A stretch of DNA of 64,000 nt from Chryseobacterium polytrichastri (lineage in GTDB: Bacteria; Bacteroidota; Bacteroidia; Flavobacteriales; Weeksellaceae), in assembly GCF_900142445.1 (NCBI RefSeq), contig NZ_FRAV01000024.1:1-64000 (forward strand). Reading direction: 5' to 3'. A model generated the notes under the pieces. That model saw only the letters and a program-made list of their open reading frames with translations. It made no database searches and was not told where the DNA came from. The position numbers were made by a program, and so were the translations under genes. Position 1 is the stretch's first letter; every line of letters starts with the position of its first letter. Below, piece by piece: positions 43,718-53,136 of the stretch.

Positions 43718-45046
43718 ATGTTTAAAAAACTTTTACCATTCATTTTATTTCTATTTATTTTTAATTCAACAAAAGCTCAGGACGAATTCATTACGATCTG
43801 GAAGCCAGGCGTAACACAACAAACCACTGTTCCGGGAAGAGGAACCAACTTCAAAGTATATTGGGAGGAAATCGGATATACTCAACATAATGCGACAATG
43901 AATAATGTAAGCTCAACCAGAGAGTTTACTATTAATTTCGGGACTTCATTGAACCCTAATCCCTCCAATGCAACTTATCGTGTAAAAATTAGTGATGGAG
44001 AAGGAGTATTTGATCAAATACGATCTTTCGATCCTACTCTTGTCCCATTTTATAATTGGTCAGATCGTCAAAAATTTTTAGAAATTACACAATGGGGAAA
44101 CATAAAATGGAAAGGCTTTGAACAAGCATTCGTATTATGCAACAACCTAGACATTACAGCTTTGGATGCTCCTGACCTTAGCTTGGTAACCAACACTAAT
44201 GAGATGTTTTATATTTGTAGTTCATTGGTTGGAAACCCCAGTTTTAATACTTGGAATACTTCCCATATAACCATTATGACCAATATGTTTGCTAATGCAG
44301 ATAGCTTTAACCAACCCGTAGGAAACTGGGATGTTTCAAATGTTACGAATATGTATGGGTTATTTGATTATGCAACAAGCTTTAATCAACCCCTCAATAA
44401 TTGGAATACCTCTAGTGTAACTTCCATGGAACATACATTTCATGGTGCTTTCTCATTTAATCAGGATCTAAGAAACTGGAATACTTCTAATGTCACCAAT
44501 ATGGAAGAAATGTTTCACAGTGCCACTGCTTTTAACCAAAACCTGGGATATTGGAATTTAAGTTCTTTAACCGAAGCGAAAGATATGTTTTTGGATTCCG
44601 GAATGAGCTGTCAAAACTATGATAATACCCTTTATGCATGGTCTATGAATGCAGCAACATCCAGTAATGTGAATCTTGGTAATGCATCGCCACTAAAATA
44701 TTCACATCCTTTGGTTGTGAATGCAAGAAATCATTTAATTAGTAATAAAGGATGGACAATTACAGGCGATATTCACAACGAGGGATGTAACTCGGTACTT
44801 GCAACTTCTGAAACGTCAATTAAAAATGACATCACTATCTATCCCAACCCTGCAAACGATTTTATTTATGTTAAGAACTTAAAAGGAAACAGCACATATA
44901 AAATTTTTGATCTCAGCGGAAGAATCATACAACAAGATATTTTGAATGATGAAAAAATAAATGTAAGTAACCTAATGAGTGGAAATTATATTTTACAGAT
45001 TATTTCTAAAGATAAAACACAAACTTTAAAATTCATTAAGAAATAG
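43718..45046 (+). CDS. BspA-type repeat surface protein with T9SS sorting domain (paralogue 2)
   Basis: The 442-residue protein is the shortest paralogue. It has a signal peptide ending near STKAQ, the shared N-terminal domain beginning DEFITIWKPG, about five BspA repeats (about 180-300) with WNTSSVTSM and WNTSNVTNM cores, and a T9SS type A domain (about 370-442: IYPNPANDFIYVKN, LMSGNYILQI, LKFIKK). Repeat number differs from its neighbours (about 8 and 7), suggesting gain and loss of modules. It starts 26 bp upstream of the end of paralogue 2-3 spacing, so 2 and 3 are probably one transcription unit. Confidence 0.88.
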   Translation: MFKKLLPFILFLFIFNSTKAQDEFITIWKPGVTQQTTVPGRGTNFKVYWEEIGYTQHNATMNNVSSTREFTINFGTSLNPNPSNATYRVKISDGEGVFDQIRSFDPTLVPFYNWSDRQKFLEITQWGNIKWKGFEQAFVLCNNLDITALDAPDLSLVTNTNEMFYICSSLVGNPSFNTWNTSHITIMTNMFANADSFNQPVGNWDVSNVTNMYGLFDYATSFNQPLNNWNTSSVTSMEHTFHGAFSFNQDLRNWNTSNVTNMEEMFHSATAFNQNLGYWNLSSLTEAKDMFLDSGMSCQNYDNTLYAWSMNAATSSNVNLGNASPLKYSHPLVVNARNHLISNKGWTITGDIHNEGCNSVLATSETSIKNDITIYPNPANDFIYVKNLKGNSTYKIFDLSGRIIQQDILNDEKINVSNLMSGNYILQIISKDKTQTLKFIKK

Positions 45047-45071
45047 CCATACATATTATAAAACTTCAACC

Positions 45072-46598
45072 ATGATAAAAAAACTATTAACCTTTCTATT
45101 ACTTGTAATAATATGCCAAGCTACTAAAGCTCAAAATGAGTTCATCACCATCTGGAAACCAACAATAACAATTATTCCGGTAACTGTAAACGCCCCATAC
45201 CAAACAAATAATAATCAAATATGGTTTCCGGGAATTGGCAATAATTATAAGATTGTTTGGGAAGAAGTAGGATATCCGCAACATACCGAAACAATGAATA
45301 ACGTGACTGCTGTAAATCAGGTTTTGATTGATTTTGGAACGCCTTTAAATCCAAATCCGGCTGAAGCGACTTATCGAGTAAAGGTAAGCAATGGAAATGG
45401 ACAATTCAAACAAATGAAGTTTAACTCACCCAATCAAATAGCTGGAAATATTATTGTAACATGGTTTACCCATGGAAGCGTTGATAAATTAGAAGTCATT
45501 GAGCAATGGGGTAATATCCAGTGGACATCTATGTACAGTGCATTTTCAAGTTGTTCTAAACTACAGCTTACAGCCACAGATTTACCAGACCTTTCTAATG
45601 TTCAAGATATGTCATATATGTTCCGCCTTGCCCGGAATCTTACCGGAAATGCATCAATAGGAGACTGGAACACTTCAGGAGTAAATAATATGAGAGGACT
45701 TTTTTCAGGAGCACAGGCTTTTAATCAGCCTCTTGATAAATGGGATACGGGTAATGTTACAGATATGTCTGCCATGTTTTCCCAAGCTTCGGTTTTTAAT
45801 CATTCTATTAACAGCTGGAACACTTCAAATGTAACCAATATGTCTGATATGTTTGCCTTTGCACTGGTATTCAACCAACCTTTAAATAATTGGAACACCT
45901 CAAAAGTGACCAATATGGCAGCTATGTTTCATTTTATTACAAATTTTAACCAGCCGATTAACAATTGGGATACTTCCAAAGTAACTTCTATGTCTCATAT
46001 GTTACATGGGTGTACAGCATTTAATCAACCTCTTGATCATTGGGACACAAGCAACCTTACAGATGCGAATATCATGCTCAATCTTGCAACAAGCTTTAAC
46101 CAATCATTAGAAACATGGAATCTCCCTTCTTTAACTACTGCAATGTTAATGTTAACAGAATCAGGAATAGACTGTACCAATTACAGCCAAACTCTTAAAG
46201 GATGGGCAAATAATACCAACACTGCAGACAATATTAATCTAGGCCCTCTTGCTCCTTTTACCTATTCAATCGACGTTGCTAATGAAAGGAACATTCTTCT
46301 CTCAAAAGGATGGACCATCGGTGGTGATTTGATGGGAGAATGTAGGGTTTTGGGTTCACTAGAAACAAAGCTAAAAAATCAACCTTTTATTTATCCCAAT
46401 CCGGCAACAGATTTTATTTATGTGAAAAATAGTAAAGATGTAAAAAGTTATATCATTTCAGATCTAAGCGGAAGAATTATTATGAAAGATTCTTTATCCA
46501 AAGATGATATCAATATACAAGCTTTAACATCTGGAAATTATATTCTCCAAATTATTGCTAAAGATAAAATTCACACTTTTAAATTCATCAAAAAATAG
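45072..46598 (+). CDS. BspA-type repeat surface protein with T9SS sorting domain (paralogue 3)
   Basis: The 508-residue protein follows paralogue 2 by 25 bp with no terminator between. It has a signal peptide ending near ATKAQ, the shared N-terminal domain (about 20-180), about seven repeats (about 195-365) with conserved FNQPL linkers, and a T9SS type A domain (about 435-508). Its last 13 residues are identical to those of paralogue 1, and the DNA there is also nearly identical, pointing to recent duplication or gene conversion. Probable surface protein; ligand unknown. Confidence 0.9.
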   Translation: MIKKLLTFLLLVIICQATKAQNEFITIWKPTITIIPVTVNAPYQTNNNQIWFPGIGNNYKIVWEEVGYPQHTETMNNVTAVNQVLIDFGTPLNPNPAEATYRVKVSNGNGQFKQMKFNSPNQIAGNIIVTWFTHGSVDKLEVIEQWGNIQWTSMYSAFSSCSKLQLTATDLPDLSNVQDMSYMFRLARNLTGNASIGDWNTSGVNNMRGLFSGAQAFNQPLDKWDTGNVTDMSAMFSQASVFNHSINSWNTSNVTNMSDMFAFALVFNQPLNNWNTSKVTNMAAMFHFITNFNQPINNWDTSKVTSMSHMLHGCTAFNQPLDHWDTSNLTDANIMLNLATSFNQSLETWNLPSLTTAMLMLTESGIDCTNYSQTLKGWANNTNTADNINLGPLAPFTYSIDVANERNILLSKGWTIGGDLMGECRVLGSLETKLKNQPFIYPNPATDFIYVKNSKDVKSYIISDLSGRIIMKDSLSKDDINIQALTSGNYILQIIAKDKIHTFKFIKK

Positions 46599-46627
46599 AA
46601 AAAGCCTCACAAAATGTGAGGCTTTTT
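46599..46627. terminator. Bidirectional terminator
   Basis: A 12-bp stem AAAAAGCCTCAC / GTGAGGCTTTTT, loop of 5 nt, lies between the convergent BspA-type and purE genes and works in both directions. Confidence 0.85.
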
Positions 46628-46646
46628 AGTGAATGGTCAATTCACC

Positions 46647-47150
46647 TTATTTATCATATTGATTAGGATGCTGTGCTTTGATATCATCCACAGTTCCCAA
46701 TACTTTATCTTTTAAAGCATCTTGGTATTTCTGAAGTTTTTCAGCCACGTGAACATCACTCGTTCCGAGAATTTTAGCGGCTAAAATTCCAGCATTTAAA
46801 GCACCATTCAACGCTACTGTTGCTACAGGAATTCCACCAGGCATTTGAAGGATTGACAATACAGAATCCCAACCGTCAATAGAATTACTCGACAAAATCG
46901 GAACGCCAATTACCGGTAAAATTGTACAGCTCGCTACCATTCCCGGAAGATGGGCAGCGCCTCCTGCTCCGGCAACAATTACTTTCAAACCTCTTTCCTT
47001 TGCTGTTTTGGCATAATCAAACATTCTCTCCGGTGTTCTGTGAGCCGAAACTACTGTAAGCTCATACGGAATATCTAACGTTTTTAAAAAATTTGCAGCT
47101 TGTTCCATGATCGGTAAGTCGCTCTGACTTCCCATAATAATTCCTACCAT
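46647..47150 (-). CDS. purE: N5-carboxyaminoimidazole ribonucleotide mutase
   Basis: The enzyme rearranges N5-CAIR to CAIR in purine synthesis and works together with PurK (54112-55221). The ATG at 47150 (MVGIIMGSQSDLP) is chosen over an upstream TTG. The family signatures GSQSDLP, SAHRTPERM and AGAGGAAHLPGMVAS (phosphate and substrate binding) are intact in 167 residues, the usual class I length. A TATCTTTG -7 box is on the minus strand at 47178-47171. It is not clustered with purK, which lies 7 kb away. Confidence 0.96.
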   Translation of the reverse strand: MVGIIMGSQSDLPIMEQAANFLKTLDIPYELTVVSAHRTPERMFDYAKTAKERGLKVIVAGAGGAAHLPGMVASCTILPVIGVPILSSNSIDGWDSVLSILQMPGGIPVATVALNGALNAGILAAKILGTSDVHVAEKLQKYQDALKDKVLGTVDDIKAQHPNQYDK

Positions 47151-47222
47151 CTTCAATTTTTATTAGAGCTCAAAGATAAAGAATTAAAGTCTTTTTTAAA
47201 ATGCTATATATAAAAACCTCAG

Positions 47223-48053
47223 CTATTCATTTCTAAATGCAGACGGTGAAACTCCTTTTAATTTCTTAAAAAACCTATTCAGGTGACTTTTATCGGTAAA
47301 TCCGAATTCATTTGCTATTTCATTGATCCGCATATCACTATATTTCAGACGATTTTCAATGAGACCAATTTTATATTGAGTAATATATTCATGTAACGTT
47401 TTATCCGTCTGATTTTTAAAATATCTTCCTACATATGTTTTAGAAATTCCAAATATTATACTGATATTTTCGGCCGTTAATTTTTCAGGATCATAAATAT
47501 TTCCATGAACATATTGAATGATATCCGCCGCTTTATTATCCGTCTTTTCATCAATCGAAATAATAGTTTCCTGCATCAGATTTCGGGCTACAATCGTAAG
47601 AATAGACTGCACCAATAGTTGAATCACTTCATTAGCATAAAAATTTTTATGATTCATCTCCATTAAAAGACTTTCCATAAGATTTTTAATTATCCTTTCT
47701 TCTCGCTCATCTTTTATAATGGTTCCTTGAAATGTATGGGTTGAAAAAGTCTGTTCAAGACGTTGCAAAAAAGTAGTTGTTATCTGATGAGAATGAAAAA
47801 ACACTTTATTAAATCTAATGAAAAACAATTGCGTCTCCGTTTCAAACGTAAAAGAATGAGAATCTTCAGGAGCAAGTAAGAAAAGATTTCCTTGTCGGTA
47901 AGAAAATTGGTTTCCGTTGATATCTTGCGTCCCTTTTCCTGATACTATATAAACCAGTTCGAAAAAACTGACGCTATGCTCACCCCGTGGACAAACATTC
48001 ATAGCCTCTTTTAAATCCAGTTCAAATGGCTGTTGTAAATAATCTTGTTTCAT
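47223..48053 (-). CDS. AraC family transcriptional regulator
   Basis: The protein of 276 residues has an N-terminal cupin-type sensing domain (about 10-120), then a C-terminal AraC DNA-binding domain (about 175-275) with ISIIFGISKTYVGRYFKNQTDKT and the second helix-turn-helix INEIANEFGFTDKSHLNRFFKKLKG. The ATG at 48053 (MKQDYLQQ) is preferred to the earlier in-frame ATG at 48107, since that would leave only 32 bp to the divergent gene and begins with an atypical extension. It is divergent from the MDR oxidoreductase, which it probably regulates. Confidence 0.9.
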   Translation of the reverse strand: MKQDYLQQPFELDLKEAMNVCPRGEHSVSFFELVYIVSGKGTQDINGNQFSYRQGNLFLLAPEDSHSFTFETETQLFFIRFNKVFFHSHQITTTFLQRLEQTFSTHTFQGTIIKDEREERIIKNLMESLLMEMNHKNFYANEVIQLLVQSILTIVARNLMQETIISIDEKTDNKAADIIQYVHGNIYDPEKLTAENISIIFGISKTYVGRYFKNQTDKTLHEYITQYKIGLIENRLKYSDMRINEIANEFGFTDKSHLNRFFKKLKGVSPSAFRNE

Positions 48054-48139
48054 GACAATATTATACCCTTTTATGATGTAAAAATACAACATTTCAATAT
48101 CATGCATTCCCCAACTTTGTAGAACAAAAAAAGATCATA

Positions 48140-49150
48140 ATGAATTCAGTAATCAATACACAAAAAATGAAAGCACAAGTATTAGAACAATTTGGAAGCC
48201 CCTTAACGATAAAAGAAATCGACAAACCAGAACCTAAGGATCATGAAGTTTTGGTTAAAATAAAAGCAAGCGGACTCAATCCATTAGATATAAAAATAAA
48301 AAATGGACAAGCAGCACATGCTGAAGCTATTCTTCCGATGATATTAGGCTTAGATATGTCAGGAATCATTGAAAAAATAGGAAAAGAAGTTCATAACTTC
48401 AAAGTAGGTGATGAAGTATTTGGTTTGGTAGGAGGTGTTGCGGATATTCAAGGAACATTAGCAGAATACATTGCGGTAGATGCCGATTTGCTAGCCTTAA
48501 AACCAAAAAACATCTCATTTAGAGAAGCTGCTGCAGCACCTCTGGTATTTATTACTGCATGGGAAGCTGTTGTAGATCAAATCAACATAAAAAAGGACCA
48601 AACTATTTTAATTCACGGTGGTAATGGTGGTGTGGGACATGTAGCCATCCAAATTGCCAACGCAAAAGAAGCAAAAGTATATACAACGATTTCGTCACCT
48701 CCATCAGAATTTATTAAAAAACACAATGTTATAGCAATTGATTATAACAAGTCATCTGTAGAAGAATATGTAACAAAATATACAGACGGAGAAGGATTTG
48801 ATGCAGTTCTTGATACCGTGGGCGGAACTGTTTTAGAAAATTCTTTTAAAGCTGTAAAAAGATATTCAGGGCATGTTGCCAGCATTTTAGGTTGGGGTAT
48901 GCATAGCCTCGCTCCATTGTCTTTTCGGAATGCTACGTATTCGGGAGTCTTTGCTTTATATCCATTATTGTCAGGTAAAAGCAGAAAACATTTCGGAGAA
49001 ATATTGTCTCAAGCCGCACAACTTTTTGAGGAAGGAAAACTTAAAATAGAACTTCATGATGAACATTACAACCTAATGCAGGCAAACGAAGCTTATGAAG
49101 TTTTGGAAAATAAAAAATCAACAGGAAAAATGGTGATTGATATAGATTAA
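48140..49150 (+). CDS. MDR family NADPH:quinone oxidoreductase-like enzyme
   Basis: The 336-residue protein belongs to the medium-chain dehydrogenase/reductase superfamily, zinc-free quinone oxidoreductase type. The GroES-like catalytic domain (about 10-130) has SGLNPLDIKIKNG and GLDMSGIIEKIG, and the Rossmann domain has the NADP(H) loop HGGNGGVGHVAIQIA (about 158-172). No zinc-ligand cysteines are present. The start could also be ATG at residue 10 (MKAQVLEQ). Likely a redox or detoxification enzyme induced through the divergent AraC regulator. Confidence 0.9.
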   Translation: MNSVINTQKMKAQVLEQFGSPLTIKEIDKPEPKDHEVLVKIKASGLNPLDIKIKNGQAAHAEAILPMILGLDMSGIIEKIGKEVHNFKVGDEVFGLVGGVADIQGTLAEYIAVDADLLALKPKNISFREAAAAPLVFITAWEAVVDQINIKKDQTILIHGGNGGVGHVAIQIANAKEAKVYTTISSPPSEFIKKHNVIAIDYNKSSVEEYVTKYTDGEGFDAVLDTVGGTVLENSFKAVKRYSGHVASILGWGMHSLAPLSFRNATYSGVFALYPLLSGKSRKHFGEILSQAAQLFEEGKLKIELHDEHYNLMQANEAYEVLENKKSTGKMVIDID

Positions 49151-49192
49151 TTAATTCTGTGTTAAATGAATCACAAACGATTTAAACTTTTA

Positions 49193-49265
49193 TTCTCACA
49201 GATTTCGCAAATCTTGCTAATAATGATACCTAAAAAATCTGCGCAATCCGCAAAATCTGCGAGAG
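49193..49265. repeat. Imperfect inverted repeat with AGATTTnGCnnAT arms
   Basis: TTCTCACAGATTTCGCAAAT (49193-49212) and the complementary arm ATCTGCGCAATCCGCAAAAT... CTGCGAGAG (49238-49265) form an imperfect inverted repeat in the gap after the MDR gene. It resembles the AGATTTGCGCAGATT-type repeats common in flavobacterial intergenic DNA. Confidence 0.5.
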
Positions 49266-49401
49266 GTAAAAAACAAGATTCAAAGAGTCAACATCCAATT
49301 TTAAAAGCTTAAAACAAATCCATTATGTAAAAATCAATCTTAACATTCTGTTCCCTTTAAAATTGGTCAAACTGTACCCATTTTCTTCATTTCAAAAAAG
49401 A

Positions 49402-49409
49402 TATATTTG
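49402..49409 (+). promoter_or_regulatory. -7 box of the EamA gene
   Basis: TATATTTG matches TAnnTTTG and puts the transcription start about 15 nt before the TTG start codon at 49430. No good -33 TTG. Confidence 0.45.
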
Positions 49410-49429
49410 CTTACCACTTTTATTCTATT

Positions 49430-50335
49430 TTGAAAGATTACAAACTCATTTTTGCTGTCATTACCGTAGCTCTCGTGTGGGGCACGACCTTTTTGGCAAT
49501 TCGTGTTGCAGTAGAAACTATTCCGGCATGGTTTGTAGCAGGAATTCGTCAGTTTTTAGCATCAATGATTATGTTAATAGTGTTGCTTTCAAGAAAAGAA
49601 TTTAAATGGATTGGCTGGAAAAACCTGGGATATCAACTTGTCTTCTCTACACTAATGTTGATCGTGGCTAACGGAATGACAACCGTTGCTGAAGAAACAG
49701 TATCAAGCAGTTTAGCTTCACTCATCAGCGCATCCTCTCCTATTCTTGTTTTTTTAGGAAGCGTAGCAATTGGATTACAAAAATTCAGCTTCAGAGCTTT
49801 TCTGGGCGTTTTGATGTGCTTCAGCGGAATTCTTTTCATCTTCTGGGACGGAATTCAAGACCTTGCCAATCCTGAATATAGAATGGGTATTCTTTTCCTT
49901 TTCTGTGCTATTTCCGGATGGGCTTCAGGCACAATCTTCACTAAAAAATTAAATATTCAAAGCGGTAATATTTCCTTAAACTTATTCTACCAGTTTCTGT
50001 TTGCAGGAATTGTTCAGATCATCTTTGCCTTTATTTTTTCAGAACATTATAATTTCGAAAACTGGACTTTAAAAAGTATTTCGGCAATGTTATACCTATC
50101 TGTTTTTGGCTCTGTGGCAGCATTTTTTGCTTTTCATTATGCATTAACTAAAATATCACCCGTACAAGTTTCCATATTGGCTTACATTAATACCATTATT
50201 GCCATATTTTTAGGTTGGTTGATCATGAATGAAAATATTACTGTAAAATTTATCCTGGCAGCTGTTTTAATTATTCTCGGAGTATTTATTATTAATTATA
50301 AACCAGAGATGTTTAAAAAGCAGAGAGTTGAATAA
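49430..50335 (+). CDS. EamA/DMT family transporter, TTG start
   Basis: The 301-residue protein has ten predicted helices in two EamA repeats. ALVWGTTFLAIRVA in helix 1 is the family signature, and PVQVSILAYINTIIAIFLGW in helix 9 fits the second repeat. It is a drug/metabolite transporter, probably an amino acid or metabolite exporter. The start is a TTG at 49430, because the next in-frame ATG would remove the first helix. A -7 box lies 21 nt upstream. Substrate unknown. Confidence 0.9.
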   Translation: MKDYKLIFAVITVALVWGTTFLAIRVAVETIPAWFVAGIRQFLASMIMLIVLLSRKEFKWIGWKNLGYQLVFSTLMLIVANGMTTVAEETVSSSLASLISASSPILVFLGSVAIGLQKFSFRAFLGVLMCFSGILFIFWDGIQDLANPEYRMGILFLFCAISGWASGTIFTKKLNIQSGNISLNLFYQFLFAGIVQIIFAFIFSEHYNFENWTLKSISAMLYLSVFGSVAAFFAFHYALTKISPVQVSILAYINTIIAIFLGWLIMNENITVKFILAAVLIILGVFIINYKPEMFKKQRVE

Positions 50336-50426
50336 CTTTTACCTATTATCCCCTTCTCTCTAATCATTTTTCTAATTTTTCCATTCCTCTTTTTTTTCCT
50401 ATATTGTTTACACCAATATATCCCAC

Positions 50427-50990
50427 ATGTTAAAAAACACATTATTTATACTTCTTGCCATTTCTTTCTTTTTGGTAAGTTGTAATGATAAAGAAAAAGA
50501 AAAAAATCTCATTTCAAGAGAAGAACAATTGCTTCAAAAAGAAAAACTCTTTGCTCAAAAAGAATCAGAATATCAGGCATTATTAAAAATGAGAGACAGT
50601 CTTTTTTCAAAAAAAGATTCTGTGAAAATTGTAAGGTGGCCAGCAGAAATTTCCGGTGACTGGACCGGAAAAGTAATTTGCACAGAATCCAACTGCAGCG
50701 ATTATGTGGTGGGAGATCAGCGAATAGATACTTGGGAGTTTGATAATGATTCTACACAATTGGTCACAAAGATCATCAACAATAATAATCTCGTAAGATT
50801 GTACGCAGGTAAATTTGATCATAACGAAATCAAGCTTAATTTCAAAACAGATTCTACCTCCAAAAAGAAAGTAGAAATGAATGTTTTACTTAATGATATT
50901 TCTGATAATAAAATCAGAGGTACAAGAACCGTTATGGTAGATAACTGTATGGCTAAGTTTTCTGTCGAGTTACTACGTTCCACAAAATAA
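50427..50990 (+). CDS. Lipoprotein of unknown function with coiled-coil stalk
   Basis: The 187-residue protein has a lipoprotein signal with Cys19 in LVSCND. A lysine/glutamate/glutamine-rich heptad-like segment (about 22-65) suggests a short coiled coil. A beta-rich domain follows (about 68-185) with ISGDWTGKVICTESNCSDYVVGD; its two cysteines (85 and 90) and another in DNCMAKF could form a disulfide. It lies 6 bp upstream of the Kef-type antiporter and is likely cotranscribed. No family recognised. Confidence 0.75.
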   Translation: MLKNTLFILLAISFFLVSCNDKEKEKNLISREEQLLQKEKLFAQKESEYQALLKMRDSLFSKKDSVKIVRWPAEISGDWTGKVICTESNCSDYVVGDQRIDTWEFDNDSTQLVTKIINNNNLVRLYAGKFDHNEIKLNFKTDSTSKKKVEMNVLLNDISDNKIRGTRTVMVDNCMAKFSVELLRSTK

Positions 50991-50996
50991 ACACCT

Positions 50997-53120
50997 ATGA
51001 TTTTACTGAATATACATAACCTGAGCCTTCCCATAGAAGATCCAGTATTAAAGTTCCTGCTCGTCCTTATCATTATTCTTGCAGCTCCTCTTTTGCTGAA
51101 TAAAATAAAAGTTCCTCACTTATTAGGGCTTATTATAGCGGGTGCAGTGATTGGGCCAAACGGTTTCAATGTTTTATCAAGAGACAGCAGTATTGTGGTA
51201 ACCGGAACTACTGGTTTACTATACATTATGTTTCTTGCCGGACTTGAAATTGACATGGGAGATTTTAAGAAAAACAAGTGGAAAAGCCTCACCTTCGGAA
51301 TCTATACGTTTGTAGTTCCTTTTATTTTAGGTTTTTTGGGGGGATATTATATTTTACACTTTAATATTCTTACCTCTGTATTATTTGCCAGTTTGTTTTC
51401 TTCCCATACCCTGATTGCCTATCCTTTGGTCAGCAAATTGGGAATTGCAAAAAATCTGGCCGTCAACATTACCGTTGGTGGAACAATGATTACCGATGTA
51501 CTGGCCCTTTTGGTTCTTGCTGTTGTCGTAGGAATGTCTCAAGGAGATGTGGGTACCGCATTTTGGGTGAAACTATCGGTTTCATTTATTGTTTTTGCTC
51601 TTATTGTTTTGTTGATATTTCCGATTATCGGACGTTGGTTTTTCAAAAAAGTAGATGATAAAATCTCACAATATATCTTTGTATTGGTCATGATTTATCT
51701 TGCAGCAATGTTGGCAGAATTAGCAGGTGTAGAAGCTATTATCGGAGCATTCTTTGCAGGATTGGCATTGAACAGACTTATTCCGCACACTTCATCCTTA
51801 ATGAACAGAGTTGAATTTGTCGGGAATGCAATCTTTATTCCTTTCTTTTTGATTAGTGTAGGAATGTTGATTGATTTTAAAGTTTTCTTTAAAAGTTCAG
51901 AGACCCTTCAGGTAGCTGCCATTATGCTTATTGCATCTATTGGAGGTAAGTACCTTGCGGCTATTGCCACTAAAAAAACATTTCGCCTTTCCAAAGACGA
52001 AGGAAAACTTATTTTCGGATTGAGTTCCGCTTCTGCAGCGGCAACGTTAGCTTCCGTAATGGTGGGATATAACATCATTATTTCTGAAACTGAAACCGGA
52101 GAACCTATAAGATTACTAAACGAACATGTATTGAATGGAAGTATTTTACTGATCTTGATTTCATGTACTATTTCCTCATTTATTTCTATGGCGAGTGCTC
52201 AAAAAATTGCCGAAAGCGATAATGAAGATACCGTTTCAGGAACCAATCATGAGGAAGAAAATATTCTGTTGGCCATTAATCATGAAAATACAGTAGAAAG
52301 AATGGTTAATCTTGGGATTCTGATAAAAGCACATTCCAATACGGAAGATCTATATGCTCTAAATGTTATTAATGAAGATAAAAATGAATCTTCTGTAAAA
52401 AATGCCGAAAAATTATTACACCAAGCCACTGATATTGCTGCTTCCGCAGATGTAAAATTACAGCCGTTGAAAAGATATGACAATGACGTTATCAACGGTG
52501 TACATCACGTAATGAAAGAGCAGAACATCACAGATCTTATCATTGGGTTGGAAGATGAAAAAGGCTTCTCTCCTTCTTTTGTCTATAATCTTTACAACGG
52601 CTATCTACAAAATGATGATGTGAATGTGTTGGTATATCATGCTGCACAACCTCTTTCAACCATTAAAAAATATGCGGTAATGATTCCTGAAAAAGCGCAT
52701 AAGGAAGCTGGATTTTTCCATGCTCTTCTAAGAGTTTGGAATATTGCCAGAAATTCTGGTGCAACTGTAGTTTTCTATGCTTCAGAGGAGATTTTAGGCA
52801 TCCTACAGAAAATAATTAAAAAAGCCAATATAGAAGCCGAATTCATCATTATGAACAGCTGGAGAGATGGAGAAAAAACCGCCGCTCAGTTAAAAGAAGA
52901 TGAAGCCCTGATTGTTTTTATGGCCAAAAGAGGAATGCAATCTTACCTTCCACGAATGAGGATGATTCCTGAACTTCTGAATAAATATCTGCACAATAAC
53001 AATTATCTTCTTATTTTTCCGTTTTCAGAATTTGATAAAAATAATCCCGAAATAAGATCTGTTGGAAATCATGGAGATTTTATAGAAATTGGAAATATTA
53101 TTCAGAAGATTTTTAAGTAA
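50997..53120 (+). CDS. Kef-type cation:proton antiporter with C-terminal USP-like region
   Basis: The 707-residue protein has an N-terminal CPA2 (Na/H exchanger) membrane domain of about 12-13 helices (18-405), with the conserved PHLLGLIIAGAVIGP and FLAGLEIDM, and FSSHTLIAYPLV. The soluble C-terminal part (about 425-700) lacks the RCK/TrkA-N Rossmann domain of KefB/C and resembles universal-stress-protein-like halves (ILLAINHENTVERMVNLGILIKAH). It is probably a monovalent cation antiporter controlled by a different ligand. It begins 6 bp after the lipoprotein gene. Confidence 0.88.
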   Translation: MILLNIHNLSLPIEDPVLKFLLVLIIILAAPLLLNKIKVPHLLGLIIAGAVIGPNGFNVLSRDSSIVVTGTTGLLYIMFLAGLEIDMGDFKKNKWKSLTFGIYTFVVPFILGFLGGYYILHFNILTSVLFASLFSSHTLIAYPLVSKLGIAKNLAVNITVGGTMITDVLALLVLAVVVGMSQGDVGTAFWVKLSVSFIVFALIVLLIFPIIGRWFFKKVDDKISQYIFVLVMIYLAAMLAELAGVEAIIGAFFAGLALNRLIPHTSSLMNRVEFVGNAIFIPFFLISVGMLIDFKVFFKSSETLQVAAIMLIASIGGKYLAAIATKKTFRLSKDEGKLIFGLSSASAAATLASVMVGYNIIISETETGEPIRLLNEHVLNGSILLILISCTISSFISMASAQKIAESDNEDTVSGTNHEEENILLAINHENTVERMVNLGILIKAHSNTEDLYALNVINEDKNESSVKNAEKLLHQATDIAASADVKLQPLKRYDNDVINGVHHVMKEQNITDLIIGLEDEKGFSPSFVYNLYNGYLQNDDVNVLVYHAAQPLSTIKKYAVMIPEKAHKEAGFFHALLRVWNIARNSGATVVFYASEEILGILQKIIKKANIEAEFIIMNSWRDGEKTAAQLKEDEALIVFMAKRGMQSYLPRMRMIPELLNKYLHNNNYLLIFPFSEFDKNNPEIRSVGNHGDFIEIGNIIQKIFK

Positions 53121-53136
53121 GAAATTATACTATTAT

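Noticed and set aside
47151..47156. TTG start of purE upstream of the ATG
   Set aside because: The ATG at 47150 puts GIIMGSQSDLP at the normal distance; the TTG adds only two residues with no support.
49363..49605. An 80-codon plus-strand frame before and inside the EamA gene
   Set aside because: It is out of frame with the clear EamA protein and its sequence has no transporter or other recognisable pattern.
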